A stretch of 62,372 bases of DNA from the NCBI RefSeq assembly GCF_000378205.1, contig NZ_KB899429.1, positions 1 through 62,372 of the forward strand, read 5' to 3'. Under the pieces are notes generated by a model. That model was given only the letters and a program-made list of their open reading frames with translations, was not told the DNA's origin and made no database searches. The translations under genes and the position numbers were made by a program. Below are positions 27,228 to 35,708 of this stretch, piece by piece; position 1 is the stretch's first letter; every line of letters starts with the position of its first letter. Source of the stretch: Sediminispirochaeta bajacaliforniensis DSM 16054. GTDB taxonomy: Bacteria > Spirochaetota > Spirochaetia > DSM-16054 > Sediminispirochaetaceae.

Positions 27228-27563
27228 ATGAAAAAAGAGGAGTTATCAAAGTTGCTCCCCCGGGAAGGATTCCTCAAGATCGGAAAAACCGGGAACAGGC
27301 CCTTATCGTCATCCGATCGAGCCGCACTCATCAGGAAGGGAAACGAACAATACAATTCCGGGAACGTTGAACTTGCGAAAAGAATTTTCATCACTACTGG
27401 ATATTCAGATGGTTTGATCAGGGTCGGTGACCGGTGCATAGAAAATGGGGATCCTTTGGAGGCCCTAAGACTCTACTGGCTCGCATCTGCACCAGGAAAG
27501 GTTGATGCATTGCTTGAACAAACCGCATCTGTTATTAGACGGTGGTTGAGCGAAGGGGAATGA
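27228..27563 (+). CDS. Small unknown protein upstream of a TPR protein
   Basis: A 111-residue basic, helical protein without signal peptide or membrane segment. The middle (IRKGNEQYNSGNVELAKRIFITTGYSDGLIRVGDRC) and the following ENGDPLEALRLYWLASAPGK resemble two degenerate TPR-like helical hairpins. The stop overlaps the start of the TPR gene (ATGA), so the two are translationally coupled. The function is unknown. Confidence 0.65.
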   Translation: MKKEELSKLLPREGFLKIGKTGNRPLSSSDRAALIRKGNEQYNSGNVELAKRIFITTGYSDGLIRVGDRCIENGDPLEALRLYWLASAPGKVDALLEQTASVIRRWLSEGE

Positions 27564-28714
27564 TAGATATGATGGATATGAATGAACCAGACGAAAGAGA
27601 TTTTTCCGATGCCTCGGGTCAATTTGAAGAATCTGTTCTCAATGAAATTTCTGAGCTCTCGAAAAGAGGCTATCAGCTGCTGAAAGAAAATCTCACAGGA
27701 GAGGCGGAGCGTTGCTTCGAAAAAATCCTGCAGCATGATGAGTTTAATAATTATGCACTTGTAGGGATGGGGGATGCTTCCCGTAAACGGGGACATTTCA
27801 GAGATGCCATCACCTACTATCAACGCTGTCTTCAACATCACGACGGTAATAATTATGCACTCTTCGGGCTTGCAGACTGTTATAAGGCCCTGAATAAATA
27901 TGATGATGCAATTAAGATATGGGAGCGGTATCTTCAACACGACGAGAAAAACGTCACCGTCCTTACCAGAGTTGCGGATGCCTATCGAAAGGTGAAGGAC
28001 TTTCGCCATTCGAAAGAGGTATATCTCCAGGTCCTGGAAATCGAACCTGACAACCCATATGCGCTCATCGGCCTGGGGCATCTCCACTATGATTTCAGAG
28101 AATACGAGCAGGCCCTTCAGTATTGGGAGAGAATGCTGCAAGTCAAGAAAGAAAGCGTCGATATCAGGGTTCTCACCAGCTTGGGAAACTGTCACAGAAA
28201 GCTGAAAACCTACTCACAAGGGCTTGAATACTTCCATAAGGCATTGGAACTGGAACCGCAAAATTTCTACGCCCTCTTCGGGATGGCGGATTGTTATCGG
28301 GGAATGGATCATCATGCCGATTCTCTTGAGTATTGGCATCGAATTCTCAAGCTCGATCCTCACAACAAGGTAATACTCACCCGAGCCGGCGATGCCTACC
28401 GCTGCATGGGAGACTACGATAATGCCGAGGAATATTACCGCAAGGCTCTCAACATCGAATTTGACGTTTATGCTATTCTTGGTTTGGCACTTATCAACAA
28501 AGCACGGGGCAATTACGAGGAGGCCATCGAAAGCCTTTACGGGCTTTTGAAAGATGACCCCAAAAACCACCGTCTGTACACCGAGGTAGCGGAGTGTTAC
28601 CTTGCCCTGGGACAAAAGTATAAGGCCCTCGAGGTTTTAGGGGATTTTCAGCGTCTTGGTATCCGCAACAGCTACGTTTCGTCTCTCGTTGAAAAGATTC
28701 GTCAAGGCGGATGA
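27560..28714 (+). CDS. TPR protein with eight to nine repeats
   Basis: A 384-residue protein made almost entirely of 34-residue tetratricopeptide repeats from about residue 35. Several repeats carry a recurring start (NNYALVGMGDA, NNYALFGLADCY, NPYALIGLGHL, NFYALFGMADCY), suggesting recent internal duplication. No signal peptide, so probably cytoplasmic. TPR arrays bind other proteins; no partner is evident. The start at 27560 overlaps the previous stop and has aagggg before it. The stop overlaps the rlmN start (ATGA), so three genes are coupled. Confidence 0.85.
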   Translation: MIDMMDMNEPDERDFSDASGQFEESVLNEISELSKRGYQLLKENLTGEAERCFEKILQHDEFNNYALVGMGDASRKRGHFRDAITYYQRCLQHHDGNNYALFGLADCYKALNKYDDAIKIWERYLQHDEKNVTVLTRVADAYRKVKDFRHSKEVYLQVLEIEPDNPYALIGLGHLHYDFREYEQALQYWERMLQVKKESVDIRVLTSLGNCHRKLKTYSQGLEYFHKALELEPQNFYALFGMADCYRGMDHHADSLEYWHRILKLDPHNKVILTRAGDAYRCMGDYDNAEEYYRKALNIEFDVYAILGLALINKARGNYEEAIESLYGLLKDDPKNHRLYTEVAECYLALGQKYKALEVLGDFQRLGIRNSYVSSLVEKIRQGG

Positions 28715-29781
28715 GCCCGTCACATTTCCCCTTCCCGGAAGGCACCGACTGCGCTTCCGGCTTAGTCTCCGATGAAATCTGCCGCGTATTTCACCTCTCC
28801 CCCGCTTTTCGGGGGAAACAGGTGTTCAAGGCACTCCAGCAAGGAGTATCTGCCTGGACGCAAATATCAACCCTGTCACTGAATGATCGGAACCGCCTGA
28901 GTGAAGAAGCCCCCCTTTTTTCTTCCATGCCTGTGCGGTTCGACGAGGCCTCTGACGGCAGTGCAAAGTTATTGCTGCAACTCATCGACGGCCGCTTTGT
29001 GGAATCGGTGCTCCTGGTAGATGAAAACGGTCGTAAAACCTCCTGTCTCTCCAGCCAGGTCGGTTGCGCCATGGGATGCGCCTTCTGCCGGACCGGGACC
29101 ATGGGTCTTTTGCGGAATCTCAGTACAGGAGAAATTCTCGAACAGTATTATCACCTAAAAAATCATTATGGAGAGATATCGAATATCGTCTTTATGGGGA
29201 TGGGAGAGCCCCTTGCAAACCTTCCCCGGGTACAAAAGGCAATAGCGATTCTTAACCACCCGGAGGGCCCAGGTATCGGCATAAGGAAAATAACGGTCTC
29301 CACCTGCGGCATTATCGACGGAATTCGCTCTCTTAGTGAAACAGCACTAATTCCCCGTCTTGCCTGTTCCCTGGTAACCGCAGATCCAAAGTTACGACAG
29401 AGGCTTATGCCGATTAGCAAAGCAAACCCCTTACCGGAACTAAAACAGGCATTACAGTTCTACCAAGAGAAAAGCAAGCGGCGAATAACCCTGGAATGTG
29501 TGCTTCTCGGCGGCATTAATAGTGCAGAGGAACAGGCCCAAGGCGTAGCTGAGTTTGCAAAGGGTTTGTCGGTATTGGTAAACGTCATCCCCTGGAACCC
29601 CACGGAAGGGCTTGATTTCCGGCCGCCGAGCGACCAGGAGATTATCCGATACAGAAAACGCCTTGAACAGGCCGGTATCGCTGTTTCCAGGCGTTACCGG
29701 CGTGGTTCGGAAATCAACGGCGCCTGCGGCCAGTTAGCGGTCCTCGAGAACCGCCCTGATTCGTCTGACCCCTGCAGATGA
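28711..29781 (+). CDS. rlmN: 23S rRNA (adenine2503-C2)-methyltransferase
   Basis: A 356-residue radical SAM enzyme that methylates A2503 of 23S rRNA, and A37 of some tRNAs in the family. The cluster cysteines are Cys119, Cys123 and Cys126 (CAMGCAFC). The two mechanistic cysteines of RlmN are present: Cys112, seven residues earlier (SCLSSQ), and Cys339 in NGACGQL. Other family parts: GMGEPL, TVSTCG, RRYRRGSEI. One unusual point is SLVTADPKLR where most relatives have SLHAPNDxLR. It ends inside alaS, with a 48-bp tail-to-tail overlap. Confidence 0.93.
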   Translation: MSPSHFPFPEGTDCASGLVSDEICRVFHLSPAFRGKQVFKALQQGVSAWTQISTLSLNDRNRLSEEAPLFSSMPVRFDEASDGSAKLLLQLIDGRFVESVLLVDENGRKTSCLSSQVGCAMGCAFCRTGTMGLLRNLSTGEILEQYYHLKNHYGEISNIVFMGMGEPLANLPRVQKAIAILNHPEGPGIGIRKITVSTCGIIDGIRSLSETALIPRLACSLVTADPKLRQRLMPISKANPLPELKQALQFYQEKSKRRITLECVLLGGINSAEEQAQGVAEFAKGLSVLVNVIPWNPTEGLDFRPPSDQEIIRYRKRLEQAGIAVSRRYRRGSEINGACGQLAVLENRPDSSDPCR

Positions 29782-31527
29782 GGATTGCTCCTTCGTAATC
29801 TTAAATCGCCCCAATTGGCCGGTATGCTCTACATGTGGACCGCCGCAGACCTCTTTTGAAAAATCACCAATAGAATAGACCTTTACCTGTTCGCCGTACT
29901 TGCTTTCAAAGAAAGCAAGGGCACCGGCGGCCCGGGCCTCCTCCAGGCCCATCATCTCCATGGTAACAGGGAGATCGCGGTCGATTTGTTGATTGACAAT
30001 CTCCTCAACCCGACGTACCTCTTCATCGCTCATCTTCTCGGGATGCACAAAATCGAAGCGAAGCCGTTCGGCGGTGATATTACTTCCCTTCTGCTGTACG
30101 TGCTCGCCCAGCACCATCCTAAGGGCCTTATGGAGGAGATGCGTGGCGGTATGGAGTGCAGTAGTCCGCTCGGAATGGTCGGCAAGGCCTCCCTTGAAGC
30201 TCTTCTCGGCTCCCTTTTTAGAAAGCTCCTGATGCTTTTCAAAGGATTTCTCGAATCCCTCCCGATCGACCGTCAAACCATGCTCGGCGGCAAGCTCCTC
30301 GGTTATTTCCAGCGGAAAACCGTAGGTATCATAGAGACGAAAGGCAACCCGACCAGGGATAACACCGCTTTTACTCTTCTTGAGATTGGGAAGAAGTTTC
30401 TCAAATTCGTGCTCACCCTTCTTTAGGGTTTCAGAAAAACGCCCCTCTTCCGCAGTCAGCTCTTCACGAACAAAGGCCCTTGCAGCAATCAGCTCGGGAT
30501 AGGGAAGACCATACCGTTCGAAAACAATATCCGCAAGTTCGGAAAGAAAAGCACGGTCGATACCGAGTTTCAGCCCATGCCGAACGGCGCGGCGAATGAG
30601 GCGCCTGAGAATATAGCCTTGTCCCAGGTTGGAGGGCTTCACTCCCCGTTCGTCGCCAAGAATGAAAACAGAGGTTCGGACATGATCGGCAATGATCCTG
30701 ATGGAGGTATCATCCCCCTCGTCCTTGCCATACTGTTTTCCGGAAAGCCGCTCAATGCCTGAAATCAGCGGGGTAAAGGCCTCGGTTTCATAGACCGATC
30801 GTTTTCCCTGCAGTACGGCAACGGTACGCTCTATGCCCATTCCGGTATCGACACATGTACGTTCAAGAGGAATAAAACTTCCGTCAGCCTGCTTATTGTA
30901 CTGCATGAAGACATCGTTCCACACCTCAAAGTACTTTCCGCAAGGGCAACCGGGTCGGCAATCGTCTCCGCAAGCATCCCTTCCAGTGTCGATAAACATC
31001 TCTGTATCGGGGCCGCAGGGACCGGTCTCGCCGGCAGGCCCCCACCAGTTGTCTCCCCTACCGAGAAAGAAAATTCTATCTTCAGGGATTCCCATACGCT
31101 TCCAGACGGAAGCCGATTCTTCATCCCTGGGAACCTCGTCGTCACCGGCAAAACAGGTAACCGAAAGCTTTTCCACCGGGATTCCCAGCCACTTGGGGCT
31201 TGTAAGGAATTCAAAACTCATGGAAATGGCATCTTCCTTAAAATAGTCCCCAAGAGACCAGTTTCCAAGCATCTCAAAAAAGGTAAGGTGATGGGGATCC
31301 CCTACCGCATCGATATCACCGGTTCGGATACACTTCTGATAATCGGTAAGGCGGGTTCCTGCAGGATGAGGCTCACCCAGCAGATATGGAACCAGGGGAT
31401 GCATACCCGCAGTAGTAAAAAGCACGGTGGGATCATTTTCAGGAATAAGGCTCTGGCCCGTAATACGGGCATGTCCTTTCGAAACAAAAAAATCGATGTA
31501 TTTATTACGGAGTTCGTCAGAATTCAT
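29734..31527 (-). CDS. alaS: Alanyl-tRNA synthetase, short form without C-Ala domain
   Basis: A 597-residue enzyme that charges tRNA-Ala. The N-terminal catalytic domain has KGH at the start, FTTAGMHPLVPYLLG, TFFEMLGNWSLGDYFK and GQGYILRRLIRRAVRHG. The C-terminal third is the editing domain with its zinc motifs HTATH and CGGPHVEHTGQLG. It ends there (RRIRAVLEDR): the ~270-residue oligomerisation/C-Ala part of most bacterial enzymes is missing. Short AlaRS is known in spirochaetes, so this is not a truncation. There is an internal Cys-rich insert (DACGDDCRPGCPCGKYFEVWN), also a family feature. The gene stands alone. Confidence 0.93.
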   Translation of the reverse strand: MNSDELRNKYIDFFVSKGHARITGQSLIPENDPTVLFTTAGMHPLVPYLLGEPHPAGTRLTDYQKCIRTGDIDAVGDPHHLTFFEMLGNWSLGDYFKEDAISMSFEFLTSPKWLGIPVEKLSVTCFAGDDEVPRDEESASVWKRMGIPEDRIFFLGRGDNWWGPAGETGPCGPDTEMFIDTGRDACGDDCRPGCPCGKYFEVWNDVFMQYNKQADGSFIPLERTCVDTGMGIERTVAVLQGKRSVYETEAFTPLISGIERLSGKQYGKDEGDDTSIRIIADHVRTSVFILGDERGVKPSNLGQGYILRRLIRRAVRHGLKLGIDRAFLSELADIVFERYGLPYPELIAARAFVREELTAEEGRFSETLKKGEHEFEKLLPNLKKSKSGVIPGRVAFRLYDTYGFPLEITEELAAEHGLTVDREGFEKSFEKHQELSKKGAEKSFKGGLADHSERTTALHTATHLLHKALRMVLGEHVQQKGSNITAERLRFDFVHPEKMSDEEVRRVEEIVNQQIDRDLPVTMEMMGLEEARAAGALAFFESKYGEQVKVYSIGDFSKEVCGGPHVEHTGQLGRFKITKEQSSSAGVRRIRAVLEDR

Positions 31528-31595
31528 GATACATGATAGTACGAAGGCTGTACAAGCTTGTCAATAGAGTCCGGAAAAAGAAGCTTTTGGGACAA

Positions 31596-32114
31596 TCAGA
31601 TCTCTTCCAGATCGGGGTGGCTTCCCCCCTCGGAAAATTCCTGGAAGAAATAGACCAAAGCCCCATTTTTCGTTACCCGCAGATCCGCATACCCCTTTTC
31701 CACAAGGAGCTCAAGGGCTTTTTTTACATCATCAAGCCCCTTATCACATTCCAAAGCAACCGAGCTTGGGGTAACAACCCCCTTGTTCTTTTTTGCGGTC
31801 CTCAGGATGGCCTGCTCGAGACTCTCTTTCCGTCCGAGGCTCCGTACACCTCCGGTATGGGTCCTGTCGATCGGCCCATGGGCATCTCCCGCCATGGCCC
31901 CAAGAAAGGCATCGCGGTAACCGACCCTGAGATTTGCCTCCCGAACCTGCATAGGAAGAGTGATGAGATCGTAAAAAGCCCCGATTCCGAAAAGACCACC
32001 GGTAAAGAGGTAGAGAAGTCCGCTCCCCGGTTTTCCAAGATAAAAACGGTGAAATCCAAGCGCACCAAAACCAGAAATGAGCCACAGAAGATATGCAATA
32101 CCGGTCGAATACAC
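31596..32114 (-). CDS. TM2-domain membrane protein with C-terminal winged-helix-like region
   Basis: A 172-residue protein. Residues 1-55 are a TM2 domain: a first helix (IAYLLWLISGFGALG), the linker HRFYLGKPGSG and a second helix (LLYLFTGGLFGIGAFYDLI). The remainder is soluble, with a probable small winged-helix fold (LEQAILRTAKKNKGVVTPSSVALE...VKKALELLVEKGYADLRVTKNGALVYFF). The start is GTG at 32114 with a strong aggagg 8 bases before it. The role is unknown. Confidence 0.75.
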   Translation of the reverse strand: MYSTGIAYLLWLISGFGALGFHRFYLGKPGSGLLYLFTGGLFGIGAFYDLITLPMQVREANLRVGYRDAFLGAMAGDAHGPIDRTHTGGVRSLGRKESLEQAILRTAKKNKGVVTPSSVALECDKGLDDVKKALELLVEKGYADLRVTKNGALVYFFQEFSEGGSHPDLEEI

Positions 32115-32184
32115 GAGAAGCGCCTCCTTCGATTATAAAGCTACTACGAAATAGAGGAAACGACAAGACACTTGTGCTATCGAG

Positions 32185-33318
32185 CTATACCAGAGGGTTA
32201 TGTTCATCGGATAGAACTATCTCCCCCCGTTCGACAAGACCCCTTACATAGGCAAGAAAATCATTTCGAGCCTTATCGACTTCATCACGCCGAAGGGGCC
32301 CCGAGATCTCCAACTCCGATTGGACAAAGAGTTTTCTGCGATCGCTTATACAGGAAAAGAATTTTTCCTTCACAGCATCATTTTGCTCCTTCATAAGAAG
32401 CGCAATCTCCCGATCTTCGAAATCCCTAAGAACACGCTGCATATCACGGTCGGAAATACGAAGCAGATCCTCGACAGTAAAAAGCCGTTTGGAGATTTGT
32501 TCTTTCAATGCTACGTCGCCCTCTCCCAGGGTATCAAGAATGCGCTCCCCTTCTCTGAAGTTCATCTGTTTCAAGATGGAAGCAAGAACCGCTTGACCGT
32601 CGACTTCCTCCGTTATAACTTGCCCCTGAGCGTGTAATCGCTCCTGCAGCTTCATCTCGATAGAGGCGACAACAGAAGGAGATACCCGTTCCATCCGGCC
32701 AAGACGGCGAACCGTTTCAACCTGTAATGATGGAGAAAGCATTTTTACAATCTCTCCCGATTTCTTGCGGGAAAGGAAGCTAAGGACAATGGCAATAACT
32801 GCTGCCGATTCCCGCCGTAACAAAAGGAAGATCTGCTGGCTCTCTATTTCTTCGAGAAAGGAAAAAGGCTTTTGCCCTCCGAAGGGTATAACCTTTTCGA
32901 GCAGCGCATCCCCCTTGTCACGGCCGAAGGCCTTCTCGAGTATGGAGCGCGCCACATCGAGACCACCGCTCACAGCCTTCACTTTATCCTCAGCCTTCCC
33001 AAATTGATCAAGCAGGAGCTTTGCCTCTTCTTTATCAATCCGTTTTATTCCGGCAATTTCTCTGGTAATCTTTTCGATCTCATCGGTAGAAAAATGAGAA
33101 AGGACCCTTGCAGCCTGTTCCTTGCCTAAAAGAAGTAATAATTTTGCTGCCTTACGATAAGGATTTCCCGTAATACCCTTTTTGAGAAATCCCTGGAGCG
33201 AAGAATTTTCATCAGAATGGCTTTGCCCTTTATCCTTCTCTGCGTTCCCTTCTTTTCCTGGTTTTTCCGTTTTTCCGAAACGGCCGTATGCCTTGGCCGC
33301 TCTTTTGGGATCACTCAT
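32185..33318 (-). CDS. FliG-family protein, FliG1-like paralogue
   Basis: A 377-residue homologue of the flagellar rotor/switch protein FliG. After a charged, disordered N-terminus (about residues 1-50), the N-terminal FliG domain starts at YRKAAKLLLLLGKEQAARVLSHFSTDEIEKITREI. The middle domain has ESAAVIAIVLSFL in place of the usual EHPQTIALILS, so the EHPQ motif is lost. The C-terminal torque helix region reads RISDRDMQRVLRDFEDREIALLMK...VKEKFFSCIS. Spirochaetes carry two FliG proteins; the divergent motif suggests this is FliG1, while FliG2 is the main rotor component. It is not in a flagellar operon here. Confidence 0.85.
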   Translation of the reverse strand: MSDPKRAAKAYGRFGKTEKPGKEGNAEKDKGQSHSDENSSLQGFLKKGITGNPYRKAAKLLLLLGKEQAARVLSHFSTDEIEKITREIAGIKRIDKEEAKLLLDQFGKAEDKVKAVSGGLDVARSILEKAFGRDKGDALLEKVIPFGGQKPFSFLEEIESQQIFLLLRRESAAVIAIVLSFLSRKKSGEIVKMLSPSLQVETVRRLGRMERVSPSVVASIEMKLQERLHAQGQVITEEVDGQAVLASILKQMNFREGERILDTLGEGDVALKEQISKRLFTVEDLLRISDRDMQRVLRDFEDREIALLMKEQNDAVKEKFFSCISDRRKLFVQSELEISGPLRRDEVDKARNDFLAYVRGLVERGEIVLSDEHNPLV

Positions 33319-33377
33319 GGTCCTATACTACCTGCCAAAGGGGGGTCTGGTCAATTTCTCATTGTAAAGCTTTTCTA

Positions 33378-33523
33378 CTGTCCGGAATCCTGGTGATTAA
33401 AAGGAGACAATTCCTTTTCTCTGCGTCAATTGAAAGCCAAACCATGGGGGAAAAGTATGTACCGGCATAAAAGAAAGGTGTCTACCTGCTAAACGGCATG
33501 TGCATCACCAATATTCGGAACAC
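33378..33523 (+). mobile_element. Miniature IS-related element 3 (MITE, 146 bp)
   Basis: Left end ctgtccggaatcctggtga (33378-33396) and right end tcaccaatattcggaacac (33505-33523). TA precedes the left end; TG follows the right. Same orientation as element 1, without coding capacity. It lies about 60 bp upstream of the FliG-like gene start, inside the 500-bp gene-free stretch 33319-33819. Confidence 0.72.
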
Positions 33524-33598
33524 TGATATGATGTGACCTTTGTCAAGATTATTTTTCCGTTTCCTACACAATACCCCCCCAATATTGAACAAAGAAAA

Positions 33599-33781
33599 GG
33601 ATTGATAGACAGGAAATCAGTTTTCGGCATCTGACCATTCTGATATACGCATATTGGTTAATGCAGGCCAATGATCCGCCTAAAGCCCTTTCTGTCTAAC
33701 AACGTGAATCACCTCCTGGGTGTCTACATAGTGTCATCGAAGATAGCTGGATCTTTGCCCGATTATCCTGTCTATCAATCC
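33599..33781. repeat. 183-bp segment bounded by a perfect 16-bp inverted repeat
   Basis: ggattgatagacagga at 33599-33614 is exactly inverted at 33766-33781. Inside the arms a further aatc/gatt pairing is possible on the minus strand. The interior holds small hairpins (for example aagat...atctt and cacc...ggtg). There is no open reading frame of note. It lies just downstream of the dead IS110 transposase, so it may be the structured noncoding end of that element or an independent palindromic element. No target duplication is visible. Confidence 0.5.
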
Positions 33782-33819
33782 CTCTCATCCAAAAAACCCT
33801 CTTATCGAAACAGTATTGG

Positions 33820-34754
33820 TCAGTTGATTCTATCGTTCATCATCCCCCAGATGAAGCAGGACAACTCTCTGGCAACAGCGACGGTCGCCTTGTTGTGATG
33901 TACACCGCGAGCTACAAGATTATTGTAGACTTTGTGCAATCTCCTGTTCGCCCTGTCAGCATACGCAATGACATCCGGATTATTTCCTTTCTGCCGTGCC
34001 TGCAGACGCTTTGTTTTCTTTCCATAGATATGACTTCTCAGGGTTGAGTTTGCTCCTTCGATAAGCAGGAGCCGTAAGCGTTCATTCCCGGCCTTTGTGA
34101 TGCTCCCTCGTCGTTCTCTCTGACCACTGGAGTTTTCCCTGGGAACAAGGCCCAGGAACGAGGAGAACTGCTGTGGGTTTGCAAACCGGCAGCAGTCTCC
34201 AATCTCTGAAATAAACGATAAGGCCGTATGCGTCTCTATTCCCCTGAAGCAGCGAAGTTTCGATACCCGGTCCCGGTAGGCATCCAGGGCGGCCAATTCT
34301 TCGATCCTCTGATTATAGCGGTCTACCTTTTCCTGTTGGTCATGTACTTCCTGCAGATATTCATTAAACGTTTCATGGTCGACTTCATCCTGAAACAGTT
34401 GCCCCTTTAGCCATGTATAGTGGGTAATGGTCCAGTAGATCTTTCCCTCGGTGAAACATCGTCCATGACGCAGTAAAAAAGACAACAGGTTCTGTTTTGC
34501 CCGTCCCAGAGCCTTTTTTCGGGTATTTCTCAGCCGTGTATAATTTCTTACCGCTTCATTTTGCGGGGGCGGTATATGTACAGCACTGTGGTCCCCCAAG
34601 CCAGGTGTCTGGCCAGTCCTTCAGCATCTATCCTGTCTGTTTTTACATGATTGCCTGGTGCTTTCGGCAACGTAGTCGGGGCCATAATCACACAAGGGAT
34701 AGCTGCTTTCGCCAAATTGTGGACATCGATTCCAATGTGGATTACAGTATTCAT
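33820..34754 (-). pseudogene. Dead IS110-family transposase gene
   Basis: Two frames together encode an IS110-type DEDD recombinase. The first (34754 back to about 34595) begins MNTVIHIGIDVHN and jumps straight to LAKAAIPCVIMAPTTLPKAPG, so about 50-65 residues that carry the catalytic Glu are missing. VKTDRIDAEGLARHLAWG with the two later Asp is kept. The frame then breaks at a run of five G (34593-34597). The second frame continues from AVHIPPPQNEAVR to the stop at 33820 and includes the C-terminal serine domain (SSGQRERRGSITKAGNERLR). The internal deletion plus frameshift make it inactive. Confidence 0.85.
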
Positions 34755-34757
34755 CTA

Positions 34758-34845
34758 GTGACCTCCATTTGCATGCGGTAGCCGCATACTTTGTTTTTTT
34801 CCCAGTATGCTCGGTGAATCCACGATTTGCAAACTGGGGGTCACT
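34758..34845 (-). promoter_or_regulatory. IS110 leader fold-back that covers the transposase Shine-Dalgarno
   Basis: On the transposase strand agtgaccccc (34845-34836) can pair with ggaggtcact (34767-34758), 9 of 10 positions. Nested inside are tttgca with tgcaaa and gcatac with gtatgc, closing a 14-base loop. The ggagg in the outer 3' arm is the transposase ribosome site, 7 bases before its ATG at 34754, so the fold would block translation. It also has the nested-stem, internal-loop look of a noncoding IS110 end. Confidence 0.55.
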
Positions 34846-34883
34846 TCATATTGTCTAAGGAAAGCTTTTTTTTCCGAGCTGCC

Positions 34884-34912
34884 TTGACATTTTTGGCAGC
34901 ATTGGGTATATA
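34884..34912 (+). promoter_or_regulatory. Promoter of tRNA-Phe
   Basis: A perfect ttgaca (34884-34889), a 17-base spacer and tatata (34907-34912). Transcription would start about 6 bases before the mature tRNA 5' end at 34925, a very short leader. The IS110 end lies only about 40 bp upstream of the -35 box, so the insertion spared this promoter. Confidence 0.8.
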
Positions 34913-34924
34913 TACATGCGTCGC

Positions 34925-34997
<73 letters not shown>

Positions 34998-35002
34998 CAA
35001 AG

Positions 35003-35034
35003 GCTGTCTGAGGTTTTCTCAGGCAGCTTTTTTT
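35003..35034 (+). terminator. Terminator of tRNA-Phe
   Basis: A 9-bp stem gctgtctga / tcaggcagc with a 7-base loop (35003-35027) and seven T directly after (35028-35034). It begins 5 bases after the tRNA, and the convergent phosphoesterase gene ends just beyond it. Confidence 0.9.
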
Positions 35035-35043
35035 GTGCGGTAT

Positions 35044-35697
35044 TTATACCCGTCTCAGTTCGGCCTCGGCTACTCCTCCAACAATTCGAACGACGGCATA
35101 GCGACCATCTTTGAATGCCCCCGGATTAACCAATACCGTCCGTCCGATTCGTCCGACACAGGCAGATTCATGTATATGGCCGCAAAGGTGGGCGATAGGA
35201 GCTACAGCTTCGCTCCAGCGGGCCACGGAGGTACTGCCGACATGTTTCATCTTCATCGCACGATCTGCACAGCTTCCATGAGGCGGCTGATGTGAGACAA
35301 AGATCAACGGCATTCCGTCTTGAGGAAGAGAAATGCTTGAAAGTTCCTGATTAAGGCCCTCCTCATCCATGGTGCTTGGCGTTTCAAGTGGACCGGGTAA
35401 TGATCCGCCAAGCCCGACGAAACGAATTCCGGAAAAATCGCGGGAGACCAGGTGAAGACTGCCTTCCTGTTCACCAATGCATCGGGCCGCTTCTTCGGTA
35501 TCGCAATTGCCGTGAATAAGAAAGAGGGGAAGCCCTAAATTTCGACACCCTTCGATGACGCGAAGGGCATCGGACCGACCTCCGAAATGGGTAAGATCTC
35601 CGGCAACAACAAGAAGATCGGCTGCTTCGGCCTCCTCTTTTAATTTGGATAGTCTATCAATATCTCCATGTAAATCACTCACTAACAGTATAATCAT
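35044..35697 (-). CDS. Calcineurin-like metallophosphoesterase
   Basis: A 217-residue metal-dependent phosphoesterase with all motifs in order: DLHGD at 8-12, GDLTHFGG at about 33, GNCD at about 62, the HQPPHG histidine, and GHIHESA at about 172. The family includes phosphodiesterases such as YfcE-like enzymes; the substrate is unknown. It starts 11 bp after the ABC ATPase stop and is the last gene of a long minus-strand series that begins at gltX. Confidence 0.88.
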   Translation of the reverse strand: MIILLVSDLHGDIDRLSKLKEEAEAADLLVVAGDLTHFGGRSDALRVIEGCRNLGLPLFLIHGNCDTEEAARCIGEQEGSLHLVSRDFSGIRFVGLGGSLPGPLETPSTMDEEGLNQELSSISLPQDGMPLIFVSHQPPHGSCADRAMKMKHVGSTSVARWSEAVAPIAHLCGHIHESACVGRIGRTVLVNPGAFKDGRYAVVRIVGGVAEAELRRV

Positions 35698-35708
35698 CGT
35701 TATTCTCC

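Noticed and set aside
33820-34754. Functional IS110 element
   Set aside because: The gene lacks the Glu-containing segment and has a frameshift.
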